Of a DNA stretch of 35,905 bases, positions 18,166 through 28,754 are shown one piece after another. The notes below the pieces were generated by a model. The model was given only the letters and a program-made list of their open reading frames with translations, ran no database searches and had not been told where the DNA came from. This DNA is from Candidatus Desulfatifera sulfidica (GTDB taxonomy: Bacteria; Desulfobacterota; Desulfobulbia; Desulfobulbales; Desulfocapsaceae), in assembly GCA_014381505.1 (NCBI GenBank), contig JACNLK010000045.1:13565-49469 (forward strand), in the 5' to 3' direction. Each line of letters starts with the position of its first letter. Position 1 is the stretch's first letter. The translations under genes and the position numbers were made by a program.

Positions 18166-19488
18166 ATGGTGTGGGAAGAAGCAAAATCAGTTCTCCGGAA
18201 AACGCTCCCCGAGAATATTTTCGATCTCTGGATTGAACCGCTTAAGTGTGTTCAGAACACTAATGATCAGCTGGAACTCTCATGTCCTGATCCATATTAT
18301 CGGGCTCATCTCGCGCAGCATCATCTGGAGCAGATTCGAGAGACTGTACATGATATTGATGGCGGTCGATGTCAGGTTCTGCTCAGTGCCTCAGGCAGGA
18401 AAAGCCTCCCCCCGGCTGCTCCGGGTAATCAACTGCGGCTGCCACACGTGCCTGAAGGCGGCTCCTCTGTTCGATCCCTGCATCCCCGTTATACCTTCGA
18501 TTCCTTTATGGTTGGTGAAAGTAACTGCCTGGCCCAGTCGGCCTGTCGTGCCGTGGTTAACGGGGATGACAGCATTGGTCCCTGTCTTTATATCAACAGT
18601 TCCACGGGGCTGGGCAAGAGTCATCTCACCCATGCCGTGGCCCATCGCATCCTGGCCACCTCCCCCATGACTCGACTTCATTATCTGACCGCTCAGCAGT
18701 TTTCAGGCGAGATGGTGCGAGAAATTAAAGGCAACACCATGGACCGCTTCAAGCGGAAGTATCATGAATGTTGCGATATTTTACTGGTTGAGGATATTCA
18801 TGCCCTGACTGGTAAAAAGAAAACCCAGGAAGAGCTCAATGAGCTGCTTGATTCTCTGATCAAAGGTGGTAAACGGGTCGTTTTTACTGCCAAAAGTGCA
18901 CCTCGGGAACTGCTGGGGATTGATAATGATCTGCGTTCCCGCATGACTGCGGGGCTGGTCACTCGAATTGATGCACCGGATATTTCCACTCGACGACGTA
19001 TTATTCAACACAAGGCCGCTCTCCATGGTCTTGATCTGGCTGAAGAACATTGTGATTATATTGCTCAACATATTCAGGGAGATGTCCGCCAGATTGAGTC
19101 GGCCCTGGTGGCTATTCGTGCCCAGTCTGCCCTTTGTCAGGGAGACCTGAAGATGGAATGTATCCGTGAGACCGTGGAGAGCATTGTCGGGGTTCCGCAG
19201 ATCCTGACTACAGCCATGATTGGTGAGTTTGTCGGTGGTCAGTTTAAGGTCGGTGTTCAGGAGATGCAGTCACGCTCCCGTAAACAGGCAGTGGTTTTCC
19301 CCCGACAGGTGGCGATGTACCTGAGTCGTCAGCATACGCAAGAATCTCTGGCTGATATCGGGCGTGCATTTAACCGTGACCATGCCACCGTTCTTCATTC
19401 GATTAAGGTTGTGACTGAGCGCTCTTTGCGAGATCATTCCGTGTCTGCCCAGATTGATTTGCTTAACAAAAAGATGGAGCGGATGTAG
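18166..19488 (+). CDS. dnaA: Chromosomal replication initiator DnaA (divergent)
   Basis: Domain I (WEEAKSVLRKTLPENIFDLWIEPL), AAA+ Walker A-like NSSTGLGKSHLTHAV, Walker B LLVEDIHALTGKKKTQEEL, LRSRMTAGLV, and domain IV QVAMYLSRQHTQESLADIGRAFNRDHATVLHSIK. Confidence 0.92.
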   Translation: MVWEEAKSVLRKTLPENIFDLWIEPLKCVQNTNDQLELSCPDPYYRAHLAQHHLEQIRETVHDIDGGRCQVLLSASGRKSLPPAAPGNQLRLPHVPEGGSSVRSLHPRYTFDSFMVGESNCLAQSACRAVVNGDDSIGPCLYINSSTGLGKSHLTHAVAHRILATSPMTRLHYLTAQQFSGEMVREIKGNTMDRFKRKYHECCDILLVEDIHALTGKKKTQEELNELLDSLIKGGKRVVFTAKSAPRELLGIDNDLRSRMTAGLVTRIDAPDISTRRRIIQHKAALHGLDLAEEHCDYIAQHIQGDVRQIESALVAIRAQSALCQGDLKMECIRETVESIVGVPQILTTAMIGEFVGGQFKVGVQEMQSRSRKQAVVFPRQVAMYLSRQHTQESLADIGRAFNRDHATVLHSIKVVTERSLRDHSVSAQIDLLNKKMERM

Positions 19489-19685
19489 GGGGTTCCCGAC
19501 CCGGGATGGAATGCAGTTTTATTGGAAGTCGGAGTTGGCAGGATTTGCTGATTTCGACTTTTTTGTTTCTGACTACAACCGAACCCCAAATACCTGGCTG
19601 AGCTTTATGGGCAGAAGATTTTTGTTTGCTGGTGTTGACGAGTGGTATGCTCCGAGTTGTGGCTATCTTGCTGTGCAGCCCCTTT

Positions 19686-21092
19686 TTAAAAGTAGATTTT
19701 CTTGAGTTCCGCTTCTTCTCCTGCGCCCTGGCGCTGCTCTCGGATAGCTGCAGCCGTTCGTGCTGCCGTTTTCATCATATCGTTGAGACCAATCCCTTCC
19801 CAGCCAAAACCGTTAAGATAAAGTCCCGGATACGTGGTGGTCAGTCGGTCGCGCCAGGCGAGCAGGCCCGGGTAACCCGCTTCCAGTTGAGGAATTCCGC
19901 CTTGAGGGCGAAGTACTTTTGTCCAGCTGGGTTCGCCAGTGAGGTTCAGGAGGGTGCGAACATCAGCCAGGGCCCTTCTTGTCATTTCTTCGTCATCAAG
20001 CGCTAGTTTTTCAGGGTGACGGCGGCCGCCGACCAGGATCTCAAAGAGGATGTGGCCCTCAGGTGTTCGTCCTGGAAACATATTGGATGAGAAGAGGGTA
20101 CCCAGTGCGAAACGACCTTCCTGTTCAGGGGCCAGGTAACCAAATCCCGGTGGCAGTTGGCTGCGCCCGTCAAAGCCGCAGGCAATGGTCGCAATCCAGG
20201 CCTCAGGGATACCGGCTTGTGGTGGAGGATCATCCGGCATGTCCAGTCCGGCAGTGAGTTTCAGGGCGGCATTGACTGGCAGAGCCAGAACCAGATTGCT
20301 GGCCGTGACGGTTAATCCCTCAGCTTCAACAGACCAGCTCTTTCCGTTTGGCCGGATCTGTTCAACCAGACAGTTCAGTTCCAGTTCCTCTCCGGGTTTG
20401 AGTCCTTCGCTCAAGCGTTGGGGCAGGCGTCCCATGCCCGTGGGGAAGCTGGTCATTGCCGGCAAGCCTTTGGCTTTGTTTTTCCCTTTCTTGTTTTTGC
20501 TGAGTTTGGCCAGTATCCCCCGGATTAATGAGCCGTGTTTGCGTTCCAGCTCGCGGGCACCCGGCATGACGCCGTCCATGACCAGTCGTTCAATGTCTCC
20601 TGCATAGGTACCGGTGAAGACAGCATCCGCAAAGGGCAGCAGTGCAGGACCAAAACGGTGTTCGACCCATTGGGCCACTGTGGGTTCACCGGGCAGCGGC
20701 TTTTTGAAGAGATCACCTAAGACTCGAAGTTTGGCTAAAGGTGAGATGAGCGGTGCCCTGATGATCCTGGAGGGACTTTGGGGAATGAGACGCAGGCGGT
20801 CCTCCAGGCAGACGTAGCGGACAAAGCGGCTCAAGGGGGCTTTGACGCATTCCTGGTCAAGACCTGTTTCCTGAAGAAGACGATTGCTCTCCTCACAATT
20901 ATCCAGGAAACCATGGGGGCCGGCTTCGGCCAGATATCCCTGTTCCAGATGGCTGGCAATGGCACCACCTGTATGGTTTGCTCCATCCACAAGCAACAGA
21001 CGATGGCCGGGACAGTCCTGTTTGAGCCAATGGGCGACGCTTAGACCGGAGAGCCCGGCGCCTATAATGAGAGTGTCAACCGTGCGCTTCAT
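19686..21092 (-). CDS. hemY: Protoporphyrinogen/coproporphyrinogen oxidase (HemY type)
   Basis: DTLIIGAGLSGLSVAHWLK FAD motif, EAGPHGFLDN, AVFTGTYAGDIERLVM, NGFGWEGIGLNDMM. Start reassigned to 21092 (ATGA-type overlap with the upstream gene). Confidence 0.85.
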   Translation of the reverse strand: MKRTVDTLIIGAGLSGLSVAHWLKQDCPGHRLLLVDGANHTGGAIASHLEQGYLAEAGPHGFLDNCEESNRLLQETGLDQECVKAPLSRFVRYVCLEDRLRLIPQSPSRIIRAPLISPLAKLRVLGDLFKKPLPGEPTVAQWVEHRFGPALLPFADAVFTGTYAGDIERLVMDGVMPGARELERKHGSLIRGILAKLSKNKKGKNKAKGLPAMTSFPTGMGRLPQRLSEGLKPGEELELNCLVEQIRPNGKSWSVEAEGLTVTASNLVLALPVNAALKLTAGLDMPDDPPPQAGIPEAWIATIACGFDGRSQLPPGFGYLAPEQEGRFALGTLFSSNMFPGRTPEGHILFEILVGGRRHPEKLALDDEEMTRRALADVRTLLNLTGEPSWTKVLRPQGGIPQLEAGYPGLLAWRDRLTTTYPGLYLNGFGWEGIGLNDMMKTAARTAAAIREQRQGAGEEAELKKIYF

Positions 21093-21781
21093 CTGAGAAC
21101 CGCCTTGACGTGACCATGATGACTGCTGTCGATGTCGATTTCGATCCAACCCTGCTGGTGAATCATGCCGGGGTTGAGAATATGGGTCTTGCCGATCCAG
21201 TCTTCCCCCTTGGCCTCATGGATATGGCCACAGAGGCAGAGGGCGGGCTGTTGTTTTTCAATGAAGTGGCGGACAGCTGTCGAGCCCACGTGGACTCCTC
21301 CGTCCAACTGATCGGTTTTGGTGTTCAGGGGTGGAGTATGTGAGATAAAAATCAGTGGGGGGTTGCGGTGCTTACCGGAGCCAGACAGGTCCATGAATGC
21401 TCTGGCCTGTTCGTGGGCCTGGTTCAGGCTGGTACTCAGTTCTTCTTCCGTGAACTCTGTCGGGGTTTTGAAAGGGGTCAGGTTTGAACCGCCCAGGCCC
21501 ATCAGGCAGACCTGGCGCTGAAAGAGGCGGGCCTGGCCGTGCAGATTGATGTCCAGCTCATTGAGATAGGTATCCACTTCAGGGCGGTCGAGGTTGCCCA
21601 GTTGGGCGAAGACCCGCGGGTTGACAGTCATGACTTGGTTGAGAATTTCTTTTGCCTCGCTCCGGCCACCGAGATTGGTCAGGTCACCTGTGAGAATAAT
21701 CAGGTCAGCAGTTTTGATCCCGGGAATTTGGGCAAAATTGCCAAGGGACATGTGGATATCGCCGAAGGCTATGATTTTCAA
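21089..21781 (-). CDS. Calcineurin-like metallophosphoesterase
   Basis: IIAFGDIHMS, LTGDLTNLGG, LGNLDRPEV, FISHTPP and LCGHIHEAKG. Confidence 0.88.
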   Translation of the reverse strand: MKIIAFGDIHMSLGNFAQIPGIKTADLIILTGDLTNLGGRSEAKEILNQVMTVNPRVFAQLGNLDRPEVDTYLNELDINLHGQARLFQRQVCLMGLGGSNLTPFKTPTEFTEEELSTSLNQAHEQARAFMDLSGSGKHRNPPLIFISHTPPLNTKTDQLDGGVHVGSTAVRHFIEKQQPALCLCGHIHEAKGEDWIGKTHILNPGMIHQQGWIEIDIDSSHHGHVKAVLR

Positions 21782-21972
21782 GGTGTACCTCCTTGGAGCC
21801 AGATGGGTATGGCGCCGAACATGCGGGGGAAAGGACGGGGCTTGACAGTCCGTCTGACATGCTTATCATTTTCGCCGACTTTGGCTGAAAAAGCAATGGA
21901 ATTGGCCGTCTGTTCCGGATGAGCATGCGCGGCCGTATTATCAGAGAATCATCGCGAGTAAAGGAAGAAATT

Positions 21973-23847
21973 ATGACCAGTCAGACCACTACCCATGAAT
22001 TTCAGGCAGAAACCAAAAAACTTCTCGATATCGTTATTAATTCGCTCTATACCGAGCGAGATGTCTTTGTCCGTGAGCTGATTTCAAATGCCGCCGATGC
22101 CCTTGAAAAGTTCCGGCACGAGAGTCTCACGGTTGATGATCTTTTTGACGCCCACATGCCTCTTGAAATCACCATTGATCTGGATAAAGAGAAGCATCTT
22201 TTTACGATCACAGATACCGGTATCGGCATGAGTCGGGCCGAACTTGAGGGCAACCTTGGCACCATTGCTCACTCCGGCTCCAGCACCTTTGTCACACAGT
22301 TGGCCGAGGCCGCACGCAAGGATGTCAACCTCATCGGTCAGTTCGGTGTTGGTTTTTACGCCGCCTTTATGGCCGGACATACAGTCAGGGTGCAGAGTCG
22401 CTCGTGGGACGGATCTGAGGGACACGAGTGGGCATCAGATGGTACGGGCAGTTATACCATTACCGAAGAAAAGGGTCTGCATCGTGGTACTCGAATCATT
22501 GTTGAGCTCAAGGACGATGCCCATGATTACGCCGAAAAGTGGAAAATTGAGCAGATTGTCAAGCAATACTCGTCCTTTGTTTCCTTTCCGGTCAAGCTTG
22601 AAGATGAGACCATTAATACGGTTCAGGCCCTCTGGACACGCAGTCGCAGCGAGATCAGTGAAGAAGAATATAACGAATTTTATAAATTTGTTGGTAACGC
22701 GCCCAGCGACCCTCTCTATCGTCTTCATTTTTCTGCAGATGCGCCGTTGGCCATCAACGCCCTGCTGTTTGTTCCCACGGAAAACTTTGAACACCTGGGC
22801 TTTGGCCGGGTTGATCCCGGGGTCAATCTCTATTGCCAGCGCGTTCTCATTGATCAGCATTCCAAACATATTCTCCCTGAGTGGTTGCGCTTTCTGAAAG
22901 GCGTGGTCGACAGTGAGGATCTGCCTCTGAATATCTCCCGTCAGTCATTACAGGATAACGCTCTGCTGGCAAAGGTGCGTAAAGTGATTACCAAGCGTTT
23001 CCTGAAATATCTTGATGAAGAGGCCAGAAAAGATCCCAAGGCCTATCTTGAGTTTTGGAAGACCTTTGGGATTTATCTGAAAGAAGGTGTCACCTCGGAT
23101 TATGAATTCCAGAAAGAGCTGGGTAAATTGATCCGTTTTGAGTCATCGCGCTCAGAAGACGGGGTGCCAGTCTCTTTGGCTGAGTATGTTGAACGCATGG
23201 CAGAGGGCCAGGATGCCATTTACTATATCAGTGGACCGAACCGGGCCGCTATTGAGGCTGGTCCATATGTTGAGATGTTTACGCGTCGTGACATTGAGAT
23301 CCTTTACACCATGGAGCCCATCGATGATTTTGTCCTGAATCATTTGGGTGAGTTTGAGGATAAAAAATTGATCTCAGCTGATCGTGCTGATCTGGATCTT
23401 GGTGAGGATAAGAGCTCTGATGCCGACAAGGCCGAAGAGCAGAAGGATTCTTTGGACCAAGACAGCAGTGCGGCCTTGGTGGATTGGCTGAAAAAGGCCC
23501 TGGAGGATAAGGTTCAGGATGTCATCATCTCAAAACGTCTGGTGGATTCTCCGGCCATGATTGTTAATCCGGATGGATATATGACCTCTTCCATGGAGCG
23601 GGTGATGGCCGCCAGTCGTATGGAAAAGGGAATGGCCCCTGAAGCTGGTAAGAAGAATCTGGAAATCAATGCCGCCAGTCCTCTGGTTAAGCGGCTGGCC
23701 GAGTTGCAGAAGAGTGATGAACCTTTTGCTCAGGCCGTGGCCGAGCAAATTTATGATAATGCCATGATTCAGGCTGGATTGGTTGTTGACCCGTTGACTC
23801 TGGTGGAGCGCAACTATAAAATTCTGAACCGGGCTGCAGGTGTCTGA
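21973..23847 (+). CDS. htpG: Molecular chaperone HtpG (Hsp90)
   Basis: MTSQTTTHEFQAETKKLLDIVINSLYTERDVFVRELISNAADALEK, DTGIGMSRAELEGNLGTIAHSGS, GQFGVGFYAAFM, GVVDSEDLPLNISRQSLQ. Ribosome-binding site AAGGAAG before 21973. Confidence 0.96.
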   Translation: MTSQTTTHEFQAETKKLLDIVINSLYTERDVFVRELISNAADALEKFRHESLTVDDLFDAHMPLEITIDLDKEKHLFTITDTGIGMSRAELEGNLGTIAHSGSSTFVTQLAEAARKDVNLIGQFGVGFYAAFMAGHTVRVQSRSWDGSEGHEWASDGTGSYTITEEKGLHRGTRIIVELKDDAHDYAEKWKIEQIVKQYSSFVSFPVKLEDETINTVQALWTRSRSEISEEEYNEFYKFVGNAPSDPLYRLHFSADAPLAINALLFVPTENFEHLGFGRVDPGVNLYCQRVLIDQHSKHILPEWLRFLKGVVDSEDLPLNISRQSLQDNALLAKVRKVITKRFLKYLDEEARKDPKAYLEFWKTFGIYLKEGVTSDYEFQKELGKLIRFESSRSEDGVPVSLAEYVERMAEGQDAIYYISGPNRAAIEAGPYVEMFTRRDIEILYTMEPIDDFVLNHLGEFEDKKLISADRADLDLGEDKSSDADKAEEQKDSLDQDSSAALVDWLKKALEDKVQDVIISKRLVDSPAMIVNPDGYMTSSMERVMAASRMEKGMAPEAGKKNLEINAASPLVKRLAELQKSDEPFAQAVAEQIYDNAMIQAGLVVDPLTLVERNYKILNRAAGV

Positions 23848-24075
23848 GTAGCTGCAAAGCTTTCTTGAAGTTATCCTGCAAGGTGGTCGTTTTTCTCTGC
23901 TGGATGCGTTGATGATAGAGGCAACAGCCGTTTGTTTTTATCAGGCCTGGGTCAGGCTCAGGAAGACGGCCATAACCATTGAAAAAAACGGACATTCGGA
24001 CTATATCAACGGTTGATTAGTGTAATCCTTTGGGCTCCTGGTTAGCCGTTTTTCTATTTTATGGGAGGAATTTGC

Positions 24076-24471
24076 ATGTCCGTTTCATTTTATCGTTGCT
24101 GCCTGTTGTTTATCCTGGCCTTGAGTCTGACCCAGGTCCTGGGCTGTTCTAATCGCCCGGTCCGTAATCTGGCCTCAGACGTGAGTCTTATTCAAAAGGG
24201 TGAGACCACTCGTCAGGAACTCTTGACGCTGCTTGGAGAGCCTGACTCCCGGCGCCAGCTTGCTGAGAATCAGGAGGAATGGCTTTATGAGGAGCAGATT
24301 GCAGCCCGTTTTCAGGACCTGCCTTATGCTGACCGTTTTTTCAAGAGCCCAGGTTCCCAGAGAATTGTGGTGATTGTGCAAGGCGATCAGGTGTTGGATA
24401 CCCGCTATGAGTCGCAGAGCCGGCAGGATTCCAGCTGGCAGGATGATTTTGACTGGCAGCAGACTCCATGA
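24076..24471 (+). CDS. SmpA/OmlA (BamE-like) outer-membrane lipoprotein
   Basis: Signal peptide with lipobox [28 protein letters not shown] motif; ribosome-binding site GGGAGGA. Confidence 0.75.
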   Translation: MSVSFYRCCLLFILALSLTQVLGCSNRPVRNLASDVSLIQKGETTRQELLTLLGEPDSRRQLAENQEEWLYEEQIAARFQDLPYADRFFKSPGSQRIVVIVQGDQVLDTRYESQSRQDSSWQDDFDWQQTP

Positions 24472-25124
24472 GTGATTTGTTTGAAATGGCCCGGGAGCGG
24501 ATGGTCCGGGAACAGCTTCTGCCGCGTGGTATTCGTGATCCGCGTGTTTTAGAGGTGATGGGAGAGGTGCCCCGGCATCTCTTTGTTGATGATGCCATGC
24601 AGGCCCAGGCCTATGGTGATCATCCATTGCCCATTGCGGCCGATCAGACTATTTCCCAGCCCTACATTGTTGCCTGTATGACAGAGGCCCTGCAGCTCAC
24701 AGGTCATGAGCGGGTCCTGGAGGTCGGGACTGGGTCAGGCTATCAGGCCGTAATACTTTCTCGACTTTGTGAGAAGGTCTGCACTGTTGAGCGAATCAAC
24801 AGCCTGCTGGCGGGAGCCCGCAAACTCTTTGATCGACTGCGTTGCTACAATATTCTCTCCAAACTCGATGATGGCACCATGGGCTGGCCCGACCATGCCC
24901 CGTATGATGCGATTATCGTGACTGCAGGCGGCCCAACCATTCCCGAACCACTGCTCGGTCAGTTGGCCGAAGGTGGCCGCATGGTGATTCCTGTGGGCGG
25001 GCAGGGTGTGCAGGAGCTGAAACTGGTGCACAAGATAGCAGGAGGTGACGGGGAGCTGGAGATTCAAACCATTGAACAGGTTCGTTTTGTTGATCTGGTG
25101 GGGGCCCATGGCTGGAACGGCTGA
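24468..25124 (+). CDS. pcm: Protein-L-isoaspartate O-methyltransferase
   Basis: [72 protein letters not shown]. Confidence 0.96.
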   Translation: MSDLFEMARERMVREQLLPRGIRDPRVLEVMGEVPRHLFVDDAMQAQAYGDHPLPIAADQTISQPYIVACMTEALQLTGHERVLEVGTGSGYQAVILSRLCEKVCTVERINSLLAGARKLFDRLRCYNILSKLDDGTMGWPDHAPYDAIIVTAGGPTIPEPLLGQLAEGGRMVIPVGGQGVQELKLVHKIAGGDGELEIQTIEQVRFVDLVGAHGWNG

Positions 25125-25725
25125 ACAGAAAAGGCATCCCGGCCTGATCCGGCGGATGTACCATCTGGGTATGGAGTGGATCCAGACTCCCTACGGACTC
25201 TGGGCCCTGTTTTTGATTGCCTTTGTGGAGTCCTCTTTCTTTCCGATTCCACCGGATGTCTTTCTGATTGCCCTTTGCTTGGCTGCGCCTCATAAGGCTT
25301 TCCGTTATGCCGCCATCTGCGCTGTAGGCTCAGCTCTGGGCGGTGCCTTTGGTTATGGTCTGGGGATGTGGTTTATGGACAGCGTTGGCGTTATGGTGAT
25401 GAATTTTTATGGGCTCACGGAAAAATATGAAGTGGTCCAGGAACTTTATCAGAAATACGATGTCTGGGCCGTGGGGACGGCTGGTTTTACTCCGCTGCCC
25501 TATAAACTGTTTACGATCACCGCCGGGGCATTTCATCTGAATTTCCCGACCTTCCTGCTGGTTTCATTTGTTTCGCGTGCGGCCAGATTTTTTCTGGTCG
25601 CAGCCTTCATCTGGAGGTTTGGTGCCCCTGTGCGTTATTTTCTTGAGAAGTACTTTAATCTCCTCTCCATTTTGTTCATGGTTCTTCTTGTCGGTGGTTT
25701 TGTGCTCATCAAGATGCTTCTCTAG
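25108..25725 (+). CDS. YqaA/DedA-like inner membrane protein
   Basis: [76 protein letters not shown]. Confidence 0.85.
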   Translation: MAGTAEQKRHPGLIRRMYHLGMEWIQTPYGLWALFLIAFVESSFFPIPPDVFLIALCLAAPHKAFRYAAICAVGSALGGAFGYGLGMWFMDSVGVMVMNFYGLTEKYEVVQELYQKYDVWAVGTAGFTPLPYKLFTITAGAFHLNFPTFLLVSFVSRAARFFLVAAFIWRFGAPVRYFLEKYFNLLSILFMVLLVGGFVLIKMLL

Positions 25726-27082
25726 CAAGGAGCTGTTCCACCGCCTCCCAGGCCGTCTGGCCGCCACCCTGCCGTGCTTGAAAATAACTACGGGCCTGTT
25801 CTTGTATGGCATTACGATCAGTTGGGGTGGCAAGATCTTCCAGCAATTGAACGGCCGCTTCCCGCCAGTCGTCAACCTGTCGGACCAGTCCTTGAGTGAT
25901 AATCTCCTCACCTACCCAGCGGAAGTTTGCCCAGTGCGGGCCGATGACCGGCTTCAGGCCGCAGCGCAGGGGCTCGAGAAAGTTCTGCCCCCCCTGGCGG
26001 GCGATGGTGCCTCCCACAAGAGCTGCCTGGGCCAGGGTGTAGGCAGCCCGGAGTTCGCCGATTGTATCCCAGATGATAACCTGACCGCTCTTGGCGGGCT
26101 GGTTCAGTTCTGAGCGAAGTTGCCAGGGCAGATCCAGCCCTGAGAGGCGTTGCTGCCAGGCCTGTACCCGGTGGAGGTGACGGGGGAAGAGACCAATGAT
26201 CAGCTGGGGTTCTCGCTCCAGAAGGACTTTGATGAGTTGGCCGACCTGCTCTTCTTCTTCCTTGCGGATCGAACCCAGAATGAGGAACGGGAGCTGTGGG
26301 TTGAGTCGTTCAGACAGTGGCGATGGCTGCTTGTTGTCCTCATGCTCTGCGAGTAGATGGTCAAATTTGATATTGTGCATGGTGTCTATTCCGGCAGGAC
26401 CAAAGAGCAGGAGGAAGCGCTTGCGGTCGGCCTCGGACATGGCCAGTACCCGGTCTGGTCGCAGCATTCGCCAGAGGCCTGGCCAGATTCGGTAATGTTT
26501 GAGGCTGCCGGGAGTTATGCGGCCGTTAATGAGCAGGGTTCGCACATTTTTCTCCTTGCAGGCGCGCAACAGGCCTGGCCAGAGTTCGCTTTCCAGCAGT
26601 ACAAGGAGGCGTGGGCGGATTGCATCCAGGGCCCGAGTCATGATGCGTGGGCGGTCAAAGGGGAATGAAGTGCAATGGATGGTGATCCTGGGGTGGCTGA
26701 TGCTGTATTGCTGCTGGCATTCCTTGAGAATGCCAAGTCCTTGATCGGTGTTGCTGGTTAGCAGGAGGTGCAGTGGGCGGTCTGTCGGGCAGTGTTTGAG
26801 AAGTTCGCGCACAAGATAAGCCTCCCCCACAGAAGCCGCCTGGATCCAGAGATCGGACCGGGGCGGGGCAGAGGTGAGGGTGCGTTCTGTCCAGCCCTGC
26901 TGGAGACGTTTGTTGAGGTGGAGCAGGGGCAGGGCGATCTGCCAGAGGCAGTCGTAGGCCCTGAAGGCAAAATGTACCCCGCGCAGTGATTTGGTGGAGA
27001 GGTGGTCTGGCTGAAACACGTCTAGAGTTCCGCTTTGGAGGGTGAGAGTAGCTTGGCCAATGTTCGGACTTGTCTGAGGCAT
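25709..27082 (-). CDS. waaA: 3-deoxy-D-manno-octulosonic acid transferase (KdtA/WaaA)
   Basis: IQAASVGEAYLVRELL, DAIRPRLLVLLESELWPGLLRACKE, LLINGRIT, GGTIARQGGQNFLEPLRCGLKPVIGPHWANF. Start uncertain (overlaps mtaD by 61 nt). Confidence 0.92.
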   Translation of the reverse strand: MPQTSPNIGQATLTLQSGTLDVFQPDHLSTKSLRGVHFAFRAYDCLWQIALPLLHLNKRLQQGWTERTLTSAPPRSDLWIQAASVGEAYLVRELLKHCPTDRPLHLLLTSNTDQGLGILKECQQQYSISHPRITIHCTSFPFDRPRIMTRALDAIRPRLLVLLESELWPGLLRACKEKNVRTLLINGRITPGSLKHYRIWPGLWRMLRPDRVLAMSEADRKRFLLLFGPAGIDTMHNIKFDHLLAEHEDNKQPSPLSERLNPQLPFLILGSIRKEEEEQVGQLIKVLLEREPQLIIGLFPRHLHRVQAWQQRLSGLDLPWQLRSELNQPAKSGQVIIWDTIGELRAAYTLAQAALVGGTIARQGGQNFLEPLRCGLKPVIGPHWANFRWVGEEIITQGLVRQVDDWREAAVQLLEDLATPTDRNAIQEQARSYFQARQGGGQTAWEAVEQLLAREAS

Positions 27083-28338
27083 TCCTGCAGGTCAAAGCTG
27101 ATAATCTGACGTTTGTGCACGACGAGACGGCCATTGATAATCACATTGGTGATATCTGCGCCTGAAGCTGAGTAGACCAGGGTGTCCTGGCTGTAAAAGG
27201 GTTGCAGGTGCGGGTGTTTCAGGTTGATCATAATCAGGTCGGCGGGGCTGCCAGGGCTGAGGCGTCCCAGATTCGGCTGCCCCAGGACGGCTGCACCTTG
27301 GCTTGTGGTGCAGGCCAGGGCCTGTCGAGCTGTCAGGGCGGTAGCAGAAAGTGTCCGAACTTTTTGCCCTTTAGCCAGGATGTCCATTTCCCGGAACAGG
27401 TCGAGGCTGTTATTGCTGGCGCAGCCGTCCGTGCCCAGGCCTACCTGGATGCCCAGCGCAAGCATTTCGCTGATTCGTGGACTGCCCGAGGCCAGTTTCT
27501 GGTTACTCTGGGGACAGGCCACAATTTTGGCACCGCTTTTGGCGATAAGCTGCAGGTCGGCATCGTCAAGCCAGACGCAGTGGACGAGGATGGTGTTCTG
27601 GTCGAGCAGGTTGAGTGCGGCCAGATGCCGGATGGGGCTGTCGCCCAAGGGGGTTGCGATGAGCCCCTGTTCGTGACGGGTTTCGGCCGCGTGGATGAAA
27701 AAAGGCACACCTTGGTCATTGGCCAGTTTCTTGGCCTCTTGCAATGTATTGTTACTGCATGTGTAGGGGGAGTGGGCAAAGACGGCGGGGGTGATCAGTG
27801 GATTTGTGCCCAGGTGGCGGTCGATGAACTGAGCTGCTGTCCAGATATTTTTAGTGGGGTCAGGGACACCCGGGGCCGGGAAGTCGATCACTCCATGCGC
27901 AGCCACAGCCCGCATGCCGCTGTCAGCAAAGGCGCGGATTGCGGCATCTTCAAAAAAATAGGCATCGGCCACGGTGGTGGTTCCGGAGAGAAGCATTTCT
28001 GCTGCTGCCAGTTTGCTGCACCAATAGACCATGTCGGCGTTTACATGCGCGGCTTCAGCTGGAAAAATGTGATCGTTCAGCCATGTTCCCAATTCAAGAT
28101 CATCGGCCAGACCGCGGAATAGAGTCATGGCGCAGTGGTTGTGACCGTTGATCAGGCCCGGCAGCGCCAGCTGGCCGCAGCCGTTGATTTCTTTCATATT
28201 CAGCGGTCGCCTGAGCTCAGTCATGGGCCCAATTGAGCTGATCTTGCCATTTTCGCACAGGATGTAGGCTGAAGGCAGAAGGGGACCCTGGGATTCCTGG
28301 AGCAGGAGGCAGTCGGTGATCAGGAGTGAGTCATACAT
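27022..28338 (-). CDS. mtaD: 5-methylthioadenosine/S-adenosylhomocysteine deaminase-family amidohydrolase
   Basis: LPGLINGHNHCAMTLFRGLADDLELGTWLNDHIFPAEA, LLSGTTTVADAYFF, HAAETRHE, HCVWLDDAD, GLGTDGCASNNSLDLFREM. Confidence 0.85.
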   Translation of the reverse strand: MYDSLLITDCLLLQESQGPLLPSAYILCENGKISSIGPMTELRRPLNMKEINGCGQLALPGLINGHNHCAMTLFRGLADDLELGTWLNDHIFPAEAAHVNADMVYWCSKLAAAEMLLSGTTTVADAYFFEDAAIRAFADSGMRAVAAHGVIDFPAPGVPDPTKNIWTAAQFIDRHLGTNPLITPAVFAHSPYTCSNNTLQEAKKLANDQGVPFFIHAAETRHEQGLIATPLGDSPIRHLAALNLLDQNTILVHCVWLDDADLQLIAKSGAKIVACPQSNQKLASGSPRISEMLALGIQVGLGTDGCASNNSLDLFREMDILAKGQKVRTLSATALTARQALACTTSQGAAVLGQPNLGRLSPGSPADLIMINLKHPHLQPFYSQDTLVYSASGADITNVIINGRLVVHKRQIISFDLQECLRQVRTLAKLLSPSKAEL

Positions 28339-28430
28339 GGGCGGGATCGTCCAGTAAAGTGGCAGGGGAATTTATCGTTAAAAATAGGGGCATTTTACTT
28401 GCTTGCCGATTATACTGCTTTACTTATTTT

Positions 28431-28593
28431 GTAACTACTCAGTGTGAACTGTGAATTATCATTGTTTTCGGGCTGTAACTGATTGGATATGACCCATATT
28501 CAATCAGTTAGGCGTGCGAAGCATACTGGCGCTGTGCGAGCAGCCCTGCATGGGAGAATGTGGAGTGTAGCTGAGTAGTTATCCTGTTTTTTT
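28431..28593. other. Multi-helix structured intergenic element (candidate ncRNA or MITE)
   Basis: Nested helices: GTAACTACTCAG (28431-28442)/CTGAGTAGTTAT (28571-28582); GGGCTG (28470-28475)/CAGCCC (28541-28546); TAACTGATTGGATATG-ACC-CATATTCAATCAGTTA (28476-28510). T7 run at 28587-28593. Confidence 0.6.
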
Positions 28594-28754
28594 GTCAGTG
28601 ATCAGTGGGGCGGGCCGGTGAGTTTGTCGTCTTTGGAACTGGTCTTTTCATGTCTGTGTGGTGTGAACTGCAATAGGCACAATAAATATAACTGGTTGAG
28701 AGTCGGGCAGGTGCTGAATGGTGCTTGTCTGGTGTGATATATAAGGAGAGAGTT

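Noticed and set aside
27202-28122. 306-aa plus-strand ORF antisense to mtaD
   Set aside because: Entirely inside a clear amidohydrolase gene; no family motifs; typical shadow ORF.
28431-28593. 6S RNA (ssrS) identity for the mtaD-ychF structured element
   Set aside because: Overall closing-stem/bulge layout is loosely similar, but I could not match the conserved 6S bubble sequences.
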